Part shown: piece by piece, positions 27,333 to 36,389 of the stretch
How positions within the stretch are numbered: the stretch's first letter is position 1
How the letters are laid out: the number at the start of each line of letters is the position of its first letter
Source: Mycolicibacterium wolinskyi
Lineage (GTDB): Bacteria > Actinomycetota > Actinomycetes > Mycobacteriales > Mycobacteriaceae
Assembly: GCF_002101965.1 (NCBI RefSeq)
Contig: NZ_LQQA01000033.1
Span: 744,001 to 808,000 of the forward strand
Length of the DNA: 64,000 bases
Reading direction: 5' to 3'
Position numbers and translations under genes: made by a program
Notes under the pieces: generated by a model
What the model was told of the DNA's origin: nothing
The model's database searches: none
What the model saw: the letters and a program-made list of their open reading frames with translations, nothing else

Positions 27333-28376
27333 GTGGCTGAGCAGCCCAGTGATCTCTCCGAAGAAGCCCTGACCAAAGCCGTCAGCGCGGCCCGGCATGC
27401 CTTCGATCTGGCCGGTGACCTCGACGCGTTGGCGCGCGCCAAAACCGAGCACCTCGGTGACCGCGCGCCGATCGCACTGGCCCGCCAGGCGCTGGCGACG
27501 CTGCCCAAGGCCGACCGCGCCGATGCCGGCAAACGCGTCAACGTTGCTCGCGGCGAAGCCCAGCGCGCATACGACGAGCGGCTGGCCGTGCTGCGTGCCG
27601 AGCGTGACGCCGCGGTGCTCGTCGCCGAGCGCATCGACGTCACGCTGCCGTCGACGCGCCAGCCGATCGGTGCCCGGCACCCGATCACGATCTTGGCCGA
27701 GAACGTCGCCGACACCTTCGTGGCGATGGGTTGGGAGTTGGCCGAGGGTCCCGAGGTCGAGACCGAGCAGTTCAACTTCGACGCGCTGAACTTCCCGCCC
27801 GACCATCCGGCGCGCAGCGAGCAGGACACGTTCCAGATCGCGCCCGACGGCTCGCGTCAGGTGTTGCGTACCCACACGTCGCCGGTGCAGATCCGCGCGC
27901 TGCTCGAGCGTGAGCTGCCCGTCTACATCGTCTCGATCGGCCGGACGTTCCGCACCGACGAACTGGACTCCACCCACACGCCGGTGTTCCACCAGGTCGA
28001 GGGGCTTGCGGTGGACAAGGGCCTGACGATGGCGCATCTGCGCGGCACGCTCGATGCGTTCGCGCGCGCCCAGTTCGGCCCGGAGGGCCGCACCCGGTTC
28101 CGGCCGCACTTCTTCCCGTTCACCGAACCGTCGGCGGAGGTGGACATCTGGTTCCCCAACAAGAAGGGCGGACCGGGCTGGGTCGAATGGGGTGGCTGCG
28201 GCATGGTGAACCCGAATGTGTTGCGCGCGTGCGGCATCGACCCCGATGTCTACTCCGGCTTCGCGTTCGGCATGGGATTGGAGCGAACCCTGCAGTTCCG
28301 CAACGGGATTCCTGACATGCGTGACATGGTCGAGGGCGATGTCCGCTTCTCGCTGCCGTTCGGGGTGGGCGCCTGA
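27333..28376 (+). CDS. pheS: Phenylalanyl-tRNA synthetase alpha subunit
   Basis: PheS is the catalytic subunit of the (alpha-beta)2 synthetase. The 347-residue protein has an N-terminal coiled coil (residues 1-95) and a class II core with motif 1 around GARHPITILAE, motif 2 in GRTFRTDELDSTHTPVFHQVEGL and motif 3 in FGMGLERTLQFRNGI. The phenylalanine-pocket region WVEWGGCGMVNPNV is present. The GTG start is inferred leaderless. Its TGA stop shares a base with the pheT ATG (TGATG). Confidence 0.97.
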   Translation: MAEQPSDLSEEALTKAVSAARHAFDLAGDLDALARAKTEHLGDRAPIALARQALATLPKADRADAGKRVNVARGEAQRAYDERLAVLRAERDAAVLVAERIDVTLPSTRQPIGARHPITILAENVADTFVAMGWELAEGPEVETEQFNFDALNFPPDHPARSEQDTFQIAPDGSRQVLRTHTSPVQIRALLERELPVYIVSIGRTFRTDELDSTHTPVFHQVEGLAVDKGLTMAHLRGTLDAFARAQFGPEGRTRFRPHFFPFTEPSAEVDIWFPNKKGGPGWVEWGGCGMVNPNVLRACGIDPDVYSGFAFGMGLERTLQFRNGIPDMRDMVEGDVRFSLPFGVGA

Positions 28377-30856
28377 TGCGCGTTCCCTACAGCTGGCTGC
28401 GTGACGTCGTCCGCGCCGGGGCGCCGGGCTGGGACGTCACACCCGAGGAACTCGAGCAGACGTTCATCCGGATCGGCCACGAGGTCGAGGAGATCATCCC
28501 GATCGGTCCGGTGAGCGGTCCGCTGACCGTCGGCCGGGTGGCCGAGATCGAGGAGCTCACCGAGTTCAAGAAGCCGATACGGGCCTGCAAGGTCGACGTC
28601 GGTGAAGCCGAACTCCGCGACATCGTCTGTGGTGCAACGAACTTCGCGGTCGGCGATCTCGTTGTGGTGGCGCTGCCGGGAACCACGTTGCCGGGTGACT
28701 TCACCATCGGGTCGCGCAAGACCTACGGCAGGCTCTCCGACGGCATGATCTGCTCGTCGGCCGAGATGAACCTCGGCGTCGACCACTCGGGCATCCTGGT
28801 GTTGCCGCCAGGTACCGCCGAACCCGGCACGCCCGCCGCGGGCGTTCTCGGCCTCGACGACGTCGTGTTCCACCTCGCGATCACCCCGGACCGTGGCTAC
28901 TGCCTTTCGGTGCGCGGTCTGGCCCGCGAAATCGCATGCGCCTACGACTTCGACTATGTCGACCCGGCCGATGTCGCGCCGCTGCCGGTCGAGGGTGAAG
29001 CCTGGCCGCTGACCGTTCAGCCCGGCACGGGCGTGCAGCGGTTCGGTTTGCGTCCGGTCACCGGGATCGATCCGGCCGCGGTGTCGCCGTGGTGGATGCA
29101 GCGGCGACTGCTGCTGAGCGGCATCCGGGCCATCTCGCCCGCGGTCGACGTGACCAACTACGTCATGCTCGAACTCGGCCACCCGATGCACGCCCACGAC
29201 AGCAGCCTGATCACCGGCGGCTTCGACGTGCGGTTCGCCCGCGACGGCGAGAAGGTTGTGACCCTCGACGACGTCGAGCGCACGCTGAACTCCGGCGACG
29301 TGCTGATCGTCGACGACGTCGCGACCGCCGCGATCGGCGGGGTGATGGGTGCGGGCACCACCGAGGTGCGCGAGACCACCACCGACGTGCTGCTCGAGGC
29401 CGCGGTGTGGGATCCGGCCGCGGTGTCGCGCACGCAACGCCGCCTGCATCTGGCGAGTGAGGCGGGCAGGCGCTACGAACGTTCCGTCGATCCGGCGATA
29501 TCCGTTGCGGCACTGGATCGTTGCGCGACCCTGCTGGCCGAGATCGCCGGCGGCACCGTGCAGCCGAAGCTGACCGACTGGCGCGACGGCGACCGTGCCG
29601 ATTGGTCACATCCGGCCATCGACATCCCCGCCGACCTGCCCGACCGCACGGCAGGCGTCGAGTACGCCGCGGGTACCACCGCGCGGCGGCTGACCCAGAT
29701 CGGTGCAGCCGTCACGGGTACCGATCCGCTGACCGTGACCCCGCCGAGCTGGCGGCCCGATCTGCGCCAGCGCGCCGACCTGGTCGAGGAGGTGCTGCGG
29801 CTCGAGGGTTTGGAGGTCATCCCGTCGGTGCTGCCGACGGCTCCCGCCGGGCGTGGCCTCACGCCGGTCCAGAAGCGCCGCCGCGCCATCGGAAAGTCGC
29901 TCGCGCTGGCCGGATTCGTCGAGATCCTCCCGACGCCGTTCCTGCCTGCCGGGGTGTTCGACGCGTGGGGTCTGGCGGCCAACGATCCGCGGCGCACGAC
30001 CACCAACGTGCTCAACCCGCTGGAGGCCGACCGCCCCCAGCTGGCCACCACGCTGCTGCCCGGCCTGCTTGAGGCGTTGGGACGCAACGTGTCCCGTGGC
30101 ACCGCAGACGTCGCGCTGTTCGCGATCGCGCAGGTGGTCGAGCCGACCGAACAGACCAGGGCCGTCGAGCTCATCCCGACCGACCGCAGGCCGACCGACG
30201 AGGAGATCGCCGGACTGGATGCGTCATTGCCGCGCCAGCCGCAACATGTCGCCGCGGTGCTCACCGGCCTGCGCGAACCCGCGGGCCCGTGGGGGCCGGG
30301 CCGTCCGGTCGAGGCCGCCGACGCGTTCGAGGCCGTGCGCGTGATCGGCCGGGCCGCCGGCATCGAGCTCACACTGCGTGCCGCCCAGGAATTGCCGTGG
30401 CATCCGGGCCGGTGCGCGGAGGTGCTCGTCGGTGACACGCCCGTCGGCTACGCGGGCCAGCTGCACCCGGCGGTGGTCGAGCGGGCCGGCCTGCCCAAGG
30501 GCACCTGCGCCGTCGAACTCGACCTCGATGCCATCCCCATCACCGAAACGCTGCCCGCGCCGTCGGTTTCGCCGTTCCCCGCGGTCTTCCAGGACATCAG
30601 CATGATCGTCGAGGATGGGGTCGCGGCGGCGGCCGTCGTCGACGCCGTCCGCGACGGAGCCGGTGAGCTGCTCGAGGATGTCCGGCTCTTCGACGTCTAC
30701 ACCGGCCCGCAGATCGGGGAGGGCCGCAAGTCGCTCACCCTCGCGCTGCGGTTCCGCGCCGCCGATCGCACGCTGACCGAGGACGAGGCCAGCGCTGCCC
30801 GCGACGCGGCCGTGGCCGCCGCGGCCGACCGTGTCGGTGCGGTGCTGCGGGGCTGA
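28376..30856 (+). CDS. pheT: Phenylalanyl-tRNA synthetase beta subunit
   Basis: The 826-residue beta subunit has the expected domains: a B1/tRNA-binding EMAP-type fold (about 40-150, VCGATNFAVGDLVVVALPG), the B3/B4 editing domain with ISPAVDVTNYVMLELGHPMHAHD, a B5 domain, a catalytic-like core, and a C-terminal ferredoxin-fold anticodon-binding domain (DVRLFDVYTGPQIGEGRKSLTLALRF). The editing domain hydrolyses Tyr-tRNA-Phe. It is translationally coupled to pheS. A long palindromic element follows its stop. Confidence 0.97.
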   Translation: MRVPYSWLRDVVRAGAPGWDVTPEELEQTFIRIGHEVEEIIPIGPVSGPLTVGRVAEIEELTEFKKPIRACKVDVGEAELRDIVCGATNFAVGDLVVVALPGTTLPGDFTIGSRKTYGRLSDGMICSSAEMNLGVDHSGILVLPPGTAEPGTPAAGVLGLDDVVFHLAITPDRGYCLSVRGLAREIACAYDFDYVDPADVAPLPVEGEAWPLTVQPGTGVQRFGLRPVTGIDPAAVSPWWMQRRLLLSGIRAISPAVDVTNYVMLELGHPMHAHDSSLITGGFDVRFARDGEKVVTLDDVERTLNSGDVLIVDDVATAAIGGVMGAGTTEVRETTTDVLLEAAVWDPAAVSRTQRRLHLASEAGRRYERSVDPAISVAALDRCATLLAEIAGGTVQPKLTDWRDGDRADWSHPAIDIPADLPDRTAGVEYAAGTTARRLTQIGAAVTGTDPLTVTPPSWRPDLRQRADLVEEVLRLEGLEVIPSVLPTAPAGRGLTPVQKRRRAIGKSLALAGFVEILPTPFLPAGVFDAWGLAANDPRRTTTNVLNPLEADRPQLATTLLPGLLEALGRNVSRGTADVALFAIAQVVEPTEQTRAVELIPTDRRPTDEEIAGLDASLPRQPQHVAAVLTGLREPAGPWGPGRPVEAADAFEAVRVIGRAAGIELTLRAAQELPWHPGRCAEVLVGDTPVGYAGQLHPAVVERAGLPKGTCAVELDLDAIPITETLPAPSVSPFPAVFQDISMIVEDGVAAAAVVDAVRDGAGELLEDVRLFDVYTGPQIGEGRKSLTLALRFRAADRTLTEDEASAARDAAVAAAADRVGAVLRG

Positions 30857-30865
30857 CTTCTCCTG

Positions 30866-30927
30866 CGCGAGCAGACGCGCAGGTACCCAAAACTGCGACA
30901 TTTCGGGTACCCAAGCGTCTGCTCGCG
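30866..30927. repeat. Long nested palindrome, copy 1 (pheT/FAH junction)
   Basis: Arms CGCGAGCAGACGC (30866-30878) and GCGTCTGCTCGCG (30915-30927) are perfect complements. Inside them a second inverted repeat, GGTACCC (30882-30888) with GGGTACC (30905-30911), encloses AAAACTGCGACATTTC. It lies between two converging genes and so could end transcription from both sides. The core is related to copy 2 at 50050. Confidence 0.8.
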
Positions 30928-30942
30928 GGTGTGGGGTGACCG

Positions 30943-31788
30943 CTAACTCACCGGGTTGGTCAGCGAGGCCAGCCCGTCGCCGAGCTCGCAGCGCACGATG
31001 TCGCCCGGCGCGATGCCGACCGCACCCGGTGTGCCGGTCGAGAGGATGTCGCCCGGATAGAACGGCATCACCTGACTGTGGAAGCTCAGTAACTCGGCGG
31101 GGGAGAACGTCATGCCCGACACGGTGTCCTCGCGATGCACGGCACCGTTGTGAATCGTTGCGACCCTGAGCTTTTCGAGCGGCCCGTGCGCGAGCACCTC
31201 GTCGAGCGTGATGAGGTCCGGGCCGAACGCGAAGAACGACGGATAGTTCTTGACCCGCGTCAGGTAGCGCGGGTTCTCCAGCAGGATTCCCTCGGCGGTC
31301 TGGTCGAGAACCGGCACCACACCGGCGACGTATGACATCGCGTCCTCGACGCTGACCTGGTAGCACGGCTTTCCGATCACGAGCCCGAGTTCGGCTTCCG
31401 AGGTCACTTTCCCGATGCCCGGCGGCACCACGATCGGATCCCCCGGGCCGACGATGGTGTGGTCGCCTTTGAGGAACGACGCGGGCGATGTGCGGGGTGC
31501 CTGCTCGCCGAGATCACCGGCGTGCGCGCCGTAATTGAGCCCGATGCCGAGGATCTTGCGCGGCCGGGTCCATGGCGCGAGCACCGGCGTATCTCCCGCG
31601 ACGCACGCGTCCTCGGCGACCCCGGCGGCAACCGCGGCCGCCAGCGCTTCGAGGGTGTCGGCCGCCAGCAGCGCCAGCAGATCGGCGGGCGCGCCCGCCA
31701 GAACTTTGTCGACGCGCGCGAGGCGACCGTCGGCCAGTGCGACGCATGCGATCGGGTGGTCATCGAGTAGGACAGTGCGCAGACGCAT
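30943..31788 (-). CDS. Fumarylacetoacetate hydrolase (FAH) family protein
   Basis: This 281-residue enzyme has a ~60-residue N-terminal domain and the FAH C-terminal fold: ILGIGLNYGAHA, metal glutamates in TSEAELGLVIGK, FAFGPDLIT and STGTPGAVGIAPGD. The family hydrolyses or hydrates beta-diketo and 2-oxo-acid substrates such as acylpyruvates or 2-hydroxyhepta-dienedioate. It is the last gene of the 12-gene minus-strand operon, 35 nt after the SDR gene, and may perform a late carbon-carbon cleavage or hydration step. Specific substrate not readable. Confidence 0.88.
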   Translation of the reverse strand: MRLRTVLLDDHPIACVALADGRLARVDKVLAGAPADLLALLAADTLEALAAAVAAGVAEDACVAGDTPVLAPWTRPRKILGIGLNYGAHAGDLGEQAPRTSPASFLKGDHTIVGPGDPIVVPPGIGKVTSEAELGLVIGKPCYQVSVEDAMSYVAGVVPVLDQTAEGILLENPRYLTRVKNYPSFFAFGPDLITLDEVLAHGPLEKLRVATIHNGAVHREDTVSGMTFSPAELLSFHSQVMPFYPGDILSTGTPGAVGIAPGDIVRCELGDGLASLTNPVS

Positions 31789-31823
31789 GAAACTCCTATG
31801 AAAGTTGTTGTGGTACCGAAAGT

Positions 31824-32612
31824 TCAGACGACGCTGCGGATCAGTCCGCCGTCGACGCGCAGAATCGCGCCGGTGATGTAGGACGCCCGGTCGCTGCACA
31901 GGAACGCCGCGGCGTCGGCGTACTCGTCGGGCCTGCCGTACCGGCCCAGCGCCATCGTGGCGGCGCTGTCCCGCGCCACGTCCTCCACGCTGCGCTGTTC
32001 ACGCTCGGCGCGGCGTTCGTCGAGGAAACGCGTGCGGTCGGTCGCGATCCGGCCCGGCACGATGACATTGCTCGTGACGCCGTCGCGGCCGACCTCGTCG
32101 GCCAGCGTCTTGGACCACGCGTGCAGGCTGGCCCGCAGCGTGTTGGACAGCCCGAGGTTCGGAATCGGGCTCAGCGCACCCGACGACGTCGAGGTCAAGA
32201 CGCGGCCCCAGCCACGTTCACGCATCCCGGGGACCACCCGGTCGGTGAGCACGATGACGGCCAGCACCATCTTCTCGAAGCTGTCGACCCACGTACCGGA
32301 GTCCTGGCCGGCGACCGGGGTCGGCGGTGGGCCGCCGGTGTTGTTGACGAGGATGTCGACCGGGCCGAGCGTGCGCTCGACCTCCGAGACGGCCGGCTCC
32401 ATGCGGTCGCGGTCACCCAGATCCCACACCAGCGGAAGGGCTTTGGCGCCCGCCTGCTCGATGCGGGCCGCGGTGGCCGCGAGCGCGTCGGCCGAACGTC
32501 CCGCAACCGCGACGTTGGCGCCTTCCTCGGCGAGCCGCACCGCGATGGCGCCGCCGAGCCCGCCGCTGGCGCCGAGCACGAGCGCGGTGCGTCCGGTGAT
32601 CCCGAGATCCAT
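31824..32612 (-). CDS. SDR-family protein with substituted catalytic Tyr/Lys
   Basis: The 262-residue protein has the Rossmann GASGGLG nucleotide loop (residues 14-20), the LVNNTGG strand (89-94) and the conserved serine in STSSG (about 143). The canonical YxxxK should fall at residues 156-160 but reads SNTLR, so Tyr is Ser and Lys is Arg. A related SDR subfamily is known with this replacement. It probably binds NAD(P) but may not be a normal ketoreductase. It lies between the DapA-like and FAH genes in the operon with short gaps. Confidence 0.85.
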   Translation of the reverse strand: MDLGITGRTALVLGASGGLGGAIAVRLAEEGANVAVAGRSADALAATAARIEQAGAKALPLVWDLGDRDRMEPAVSEVERTLGPVDILVNNTGGPPPTPVAGQDSGTWVDSFEKMVLAVIVLTDRVVPGMRERGWGRVLTSTSSGALSPIPNLGLSNTLRASLHAWSKTLADEVGRDGVTSNVIVPGRIATDRTRFLDERRAEREQRSVEDVARDSAATMALGRYGRPDEYADAAAFLCSDRASYITGAILRVDGGLIRSVV

Positions 32613-32621
32613 GAATACTCC

Positions 32622-33515
32622 TCAGCGCGATGCGTGGTGGGGCAGGGTGGCGAGATGTTGGTCGAGGAGGCCGACGAGCGACGCCGGTAGCGGCATCGCG
32701 GGGCGGCGCACGCGGCTGCCGGCGATCACCCCGCGCCGCCGCAGCACCTCCTTGCGGATGGCAAGGCCGACGCGCAGTTGCCCCTCGAAGTTCGCCAGGG
32801 GCAGCCACGGTGCGAAAACCTCACGCGCAGCGGCGAATCCGCCATCCCGGTACGCGCGCAACACCGCGGCCAGTACGGCCGGATGGCTGAAACCGGTCAT
32901 CGCACCCGCCGATCCGGCCGCGAGCTCGTCGAGTAGGCCGACACCGCCGAGGCCGCCGAACACCGGCACATCGAGCCGGGGCGCGAGGTGGGCGATCGCC
33001 GCCGAGGTCGGCGGCGTCTCGGATTTCACGCCGACCGCGAACGGGCACGCCCGCACGAGGGCGACCACCTGCTCGTCGGTGACACTCACCCCCGACACCA
33101 CGGGGTAATCCTGAATCAGCACACCGATACCCGTCGCATCGTGCAGGCGGCGCAGCGATTCCGCGGCCACGGCCGGGTTGGCGTCACCGATCTGAGCCAT
33201 CAGTGCGGCGGGTGGACGCGACACCGCGCCGAGCAACCGCTGTGCTTGTGCCACCACGGCATCCGGATCGCGTTCGGACAGCCCGAGCACGTAGGGCAGG
33301 TCGGTTGCGGTGGCGACGGTCTGGGCAACCGCGTCGGCCTCTGCCGGTTCCAGCGACGCCGCCTCACCGAACACGCCGAGCGCGACAAGCCCGTCGCAGC
33401 CGTCGCCGGAAAACGATGCCACCTCGTTGCGCAACGATTCGAGGTCGATGTCGAGATGCTCGTCGAACGGGGTGGCCAGGACGCCCCAGAGCCCATGAGC
33501 AAGAACAGTGTTCAC
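32622..33515 (-). CDS. DapA/NanA-family aldolase or dehydratase
   Basis: A 297-residue TIM-barrel enzyme of the dihydrodipicolinate synthase/N-acetylneuraminate lyase family. The Schiff-base lysine is in FAVGVKSETPP, the activating tyrosine in LIQDYPVVSG, and the substrate-carboxylate loop is GVFGEAAS instead of the usual GTTGE. It should cleave or condense a 2-oxo acid with pyruvate. In this operon a 4-hydroxy-2-oxo acid is a plausible substrate, which is inference. The GTG start overlaps the stop of the oxidase gene as GTGA. Confidence 0.87.
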   Translation of the reverse strand: MNTVLAHGLWGVLATPFDEHLDIDLESLRNEVASFSGDGCDGLVALGVFGEAASLEPAEADAVAQTVATATDLPYVLGLSERDPDAVVAQAQRLLGAVSRPPAALMAQIGDANPAVAAESLRRLHDATGIGVLIQDYPVVSGVSVTDEQVVALVRACPFAVGVKSETPPTSAAIAHLAPRLDVPVFGGLGGVGLLDELAAGSAGAMTGFSHPAVLAAVLRAYRDGGFAAAREVFAPWLPLANFEGQLRVGLAIRKEVLRRRGVIAGSRVRRPAMPLPASLVGLLDQHLATLPHHASR

Positions 33516-34729
33516 GTTTCGCTTTCCAGTGTGCCGACGACGTGCTCGGCGATGGCGAGCGCCGAGGTCGCCGCGGGGGACGGGGCGTTGCGCAGCACCA
33601 CGATGCGGTCGCGGATGCTGATGCGGAAGTCGTCGACGAGGCCGCCGTCGGCGTCGAGCGCCTGGGCCCGGATACCGGCGGTGCCTGCCACCACGTCGTC
33701 GTCGGCGAGTTCGGGGACGTAGGCACGGGCCGCGGCGACGAACCGCCGCTTGCTCAGCGAGCCGTACATCTCCCGGATACCGGTACGCCAGTGCCGGCGG
33801 GCGAAGCGCCAGAACGCGGGCGTGCGGGCGACCCCGGCCAGGTCCGAGACCGAGACGTTCTTCCACGTGTAGCCCTCACGGGCAAGGGCGAGAACGGCAT
33901 TCGGGCCGATCAGCACCTCGCCGTCCACGCGGGGGGTCACGTGCACCCCGAGGAACGGATAGCGCGGATCGGGCACCGGGTACACGAGCCCGTTGACCAA
34001 CCCGCGGCGCTCCGGCTTGAGCGCGTAGTACTCCCCGCGGAACGGCATGATCACCGGATCCGGCCCGTCGCCCGCCATTTCGGCCAACCGGTCGCTCTGC
34101 AGCCCGCCGCACGCGATCACCTGGTCGAATGCGGCGTGATCGGTGCCGCCTCCGGTTCGGACGGTGATCACCACCTCGGTACCGGTGGCCCGCATGCCGA
34201 TGACCTCGTGGCCGAGCAGAATCTTCGCACCGGCGCCGGCGGCGTCCGCCGCGAGCGCCTGGGTGACCTCGGCGAAGTCCACGATCGATGTGGACGGCGA
34301 ATGCAGGGCGGCGACACCCCGCACGTGGGGCTCGAGTTCGCGCAGCTCGGCGGGGCCGATCACGCGGATGCCGGGCACCCCGTTGGCCCGGGCTCGGTCC
34401 TCGATGTCGGCAAGCCGCGCACGCTCCACATCGTCGAGCGCGACAAGCACCTTGCCGCAGGCGATCCGGCGGATTCCGCGCTGCGCGCAGTACTCCTCGA
34501 GCAGCCCGACACCACGCCGGCACAACAGTGCCTTCGCCGAACCGGGTTGGTAGTACAGCCCGGCGTGGACGACACCGCTGTTGCGGCCGGTCTGATGCGA
34601 TGCGAGCCGGTCCTCCTTCTCGAAGACCGTGACCTCAGCGTCGGGCTGACGCTGCAGGAGTTCACGGGCGACGGCCGCCCCGACGATGCCGCCGCCGACC
34701 ACGGCAACCCGTTTCGGTATCGGACTCAT
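33512..34729 (-). CDS. lhgO: L-2-hydroxyglutarate oxidase family FAD enzyme
   Basis: This 405-residue flavoprotein has the N-terminal dinucleotide loop VVGGGIVGAAVARELL, the family sequence SHQTGRNSGVVHAGLYYQPGS (FAD-contact region), MPFRGEYYAL and GIRAQALDADGGLVDDF near the end. LhgO oxidises L-2-hydroxyglutarate to 2-oxoglutarate and passes electrons to the quinone pool or another acceptor. In this operon the true substrate may be a related 2-hydroxy diacid. It is coupled on both sides by 4-nt overlaps. Confidence 0.88.
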   Translation of the reverse strand: MSPIPKRVAVVGGGIVGAAVARELLQRQPDAEVTVFEKEDRLASHQTGRNSGVVHAGLYYQPGSAKALLCRRGVGLLEEYCAQRGIRRIACGKVLVALDDVERARLADIEDRARANGVPGIRVIGPAELRELEPHVRGVAALHSPSTSIVDFAEVTQALAADAAGAGAKILLGHEVIGMRATGTEVVITVRTGGGTDHAAFDQVIACGGLQSDRLAEMAGDGPDPVIMPFRGEYYALKPERRGLVNGLVYPVPDPRYPFLGVHVTPRVDGEVLIGPNAVLALAREGYTWKNVSVSDLAGVARTPAFWRFARRHWRTGIREMYGSLSKRRFVAAARAYVPELADDDVVAGTAGIRAQALDADGGLVDDFRISIRDRIVVLRNAPSPAATSALAIAEHVVGTLESET

Positions 34730-35889
34730 CGGCCACCTCCGGCTGGTGCGTACCCGGCGAACACCTCATCCTGGTCGGCACCGAGTGCCGGCGGGGCATC
34801 GCAGCGCGGCTCGCGATGGTCGGACAACGTGAGCGGTGACGCAGGCATGTCGAGGTCGCCCAGCGTCGGGTGTGTCAACGTCGTGACCATCGACGCGCGG
34901 ACCTGCTCCCAGTCGTAGACCTCGGGCACGGTGCGGATGCGACCCGCAGGCACGCCCGCGGCGTCCAGCGCGGCGAGGACGTCGTCGGCGTGACGGTCGG
35001 CGAGCAGCGTGTCGATCTCCTTCTGCAGTTCGTCGGCCCGGCTGACCCGGTCGACGTTGGTCGCGATGTCCGGCCGGGCGGCGTCGAGACCGACGATCGG
35101 TGCGAATTTGCGCCACAAGGCCTCTGAGCCGACAGCGATCACGATATCGGCATCGGCACAGCCGAACACCCCGTACGGCGCGATGGACGGATGACGGTTA
35201 CCGGTGAGCACCGGTTCGACGCCGGCGGCCAGCCACCCGACGCCATGGAAGACGTGCACGCCGACGACCGCGGCCAGCAGCGACGTCTCGACGTGCTGTC
35301 CGCGGCCCGTCCGTTCACGGGCACGCAGGGCCGTCATCACGCCGAACGCGCCGAACAGGCCGGCCAGCAGGTCGGCGATCGGGATGCCGACGCGCTGCGG
35401 CGGCCCGCCCGGCCGGCCGGTGAGCGTCATGAGGCCGCCCTCGGCCTGCACGATCTGGTCGAAGCCGGGCCGGTTGCCGTCGGGGCCGCCCTTGCCGAAT
35501 CCGGTGATGGACAACGTGACCAGCCGCGGGTTGAGCTCGCGCAGGCCGTCCAGCCCGAGCCCCAACCGGTCGAGCACACCGGGCCGGTAGTTCTCGACGA
35601 GCACGTCGGCCTGCGAGACGAGCCAGCGCAGCCGGTCCGCGTCCCCGGCCGACTTGAGGTCGAGTACCACCGACCGCTTGTTGCGGTTGGCGCTCATGTA
35701 ATACGCCGACTCCCGGTGGCCGTTGCGGTCGACGTAGGGCAACCAGCCGCGGCTGTCGTCACCACCCGGTGGCTCGACCTTGATCACATCGGCACCGGCG
35801 TCGGCCATCATCATGGTCGCGTAGGGGCCGGCCAGCGCACGGCTGAGATCCACGACCCGGATATCGGCAAGCGGTCGACGATTCGTCAC
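34726..35889 (-). CDS. Family III CoA-transferase (CaiB/BaiF), copy A
   Basis: The 387-residue protein is a CaiB/BaiF-type CoA-transferase that moves CoA between carboxylic acids. The core includes VVDLSRALAGPYATMMMADAGADVIKVEPP with the catalytic aspartate expected at ADVLVENYRPGVLDRLG or nearby, and SITGFGKGGPDGNRPGFDQIVQAEGG. It is distinct from the paralogue at the head of the operon. The GTG at 35889 makes a GTGA overlap with the AbrB-like gene, and the gene overlaps the oxidase start as ATGA. The acid activated is unknown. Confidence 0.88.
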   Translation of the reverse strand: MTNRRPLADIRVVDLSRALAGPYATMMMADAGADVIKVEPPGGDDSRGWLPYVDRNGHRESAYYMSANRNKRSVVLDLKSAGDADRLRWLVSQADVLVENYRPGVLDRLGLGLDGLRELNPRLVTLSITGFGKGGPDGNRPGFDQIVQAEGGLMTLTGRPGGPPQRVGIPIADLLAGLFGAFGVMTALRARERTGRGQHVETSLLAAVVGVHVFHGVGWLAAGVEPVLTGNRHPSIAPYGVFGCADADIVIAVGSEALWRKFAPIVGLDAARPDIATNVDRVSRADELQKEIDTLLADRHADDVLAALDAAGVPAGRIRTVPEVYDWEQVRASMVTTLTHPTLGDLDMPASPLTLSDHREPRCDAPPALGADQDEVFAGYAPAGGGR

Positions 35890-36389
35890 CCGCGTCCTCC
35901 CATCAGTTTCAGGCCGACCGACATGAGCACGATCACCGAGGTGATCCGCAGCACGTGCACGGTCAGCACGATCGGAACATTGGCACCCGCACCGGCCGAC
36001 AGCGCACCCATCTGCGCGATGCCGCCCGGTGCGGTGGCCAGTAGTGCGGTCATCGAGTCGAACGGCGTGAACTTCCACAACAGCAGTGCCGCAACCAAAC
36101 CGAACACCAGGAACGCCACGACCGTCACGACGATCGGCACCACGGCCGCACGAAGCTGCGTCAGCGTCTCGTGCGTGACGCCGGTACCGAGCAGCCAGCC
36201 GAGCAGGACGTAGACGATCCACTTGCCCGCGGCCGGTATCTCGAACGCCGAGGTGCTCAGAATGTTGACGAGTGCGACTCCCACCATGGCGCCGAGCAGC
36301 GGCGCGGCCGGCAGGTGCAACAGGGTGGCCACTGCCGCACCCACCACGGCCGCCGTCGCCGTGAGCAGGAGTGTGCCGAGGTTCATCAC
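35886..36389 (-). CDS. AbrB-like membrane protein, single-module length
   Basis: This 167-residue integral membrane protein has about five hydrophobic helices and the AbrB-type motifs LHLPAAPLLGAMVGVALVN and ATAPGGIAQMGALSAGAGAN. AbrB-family proteins are usually about 350 residues with two such modules, so this is a half-length version, perhaps acting as a dimer. Relatives often sit beside tripartite tricarboxylate transporter genes, as here, but their role is not established. It overlaps TctA and the CoA-transferase by 4 nt. Confidence 0.8.
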   Translation of the reverse strand: MMNLGTLLLTATAAVVGAAVATLLHLPAAPLLGAMVGVALVNILSTSAFEIPAAGKWIVYVLLGWLLGTGVTHETLTQLRAAVVPIVVTVVAFLVFGLVAALLLWKFTPFDSMTALLATAPGGIAQMGALSAGAGANVPIVLTVHVLRITSVIVLMSVGLKLMGGRG

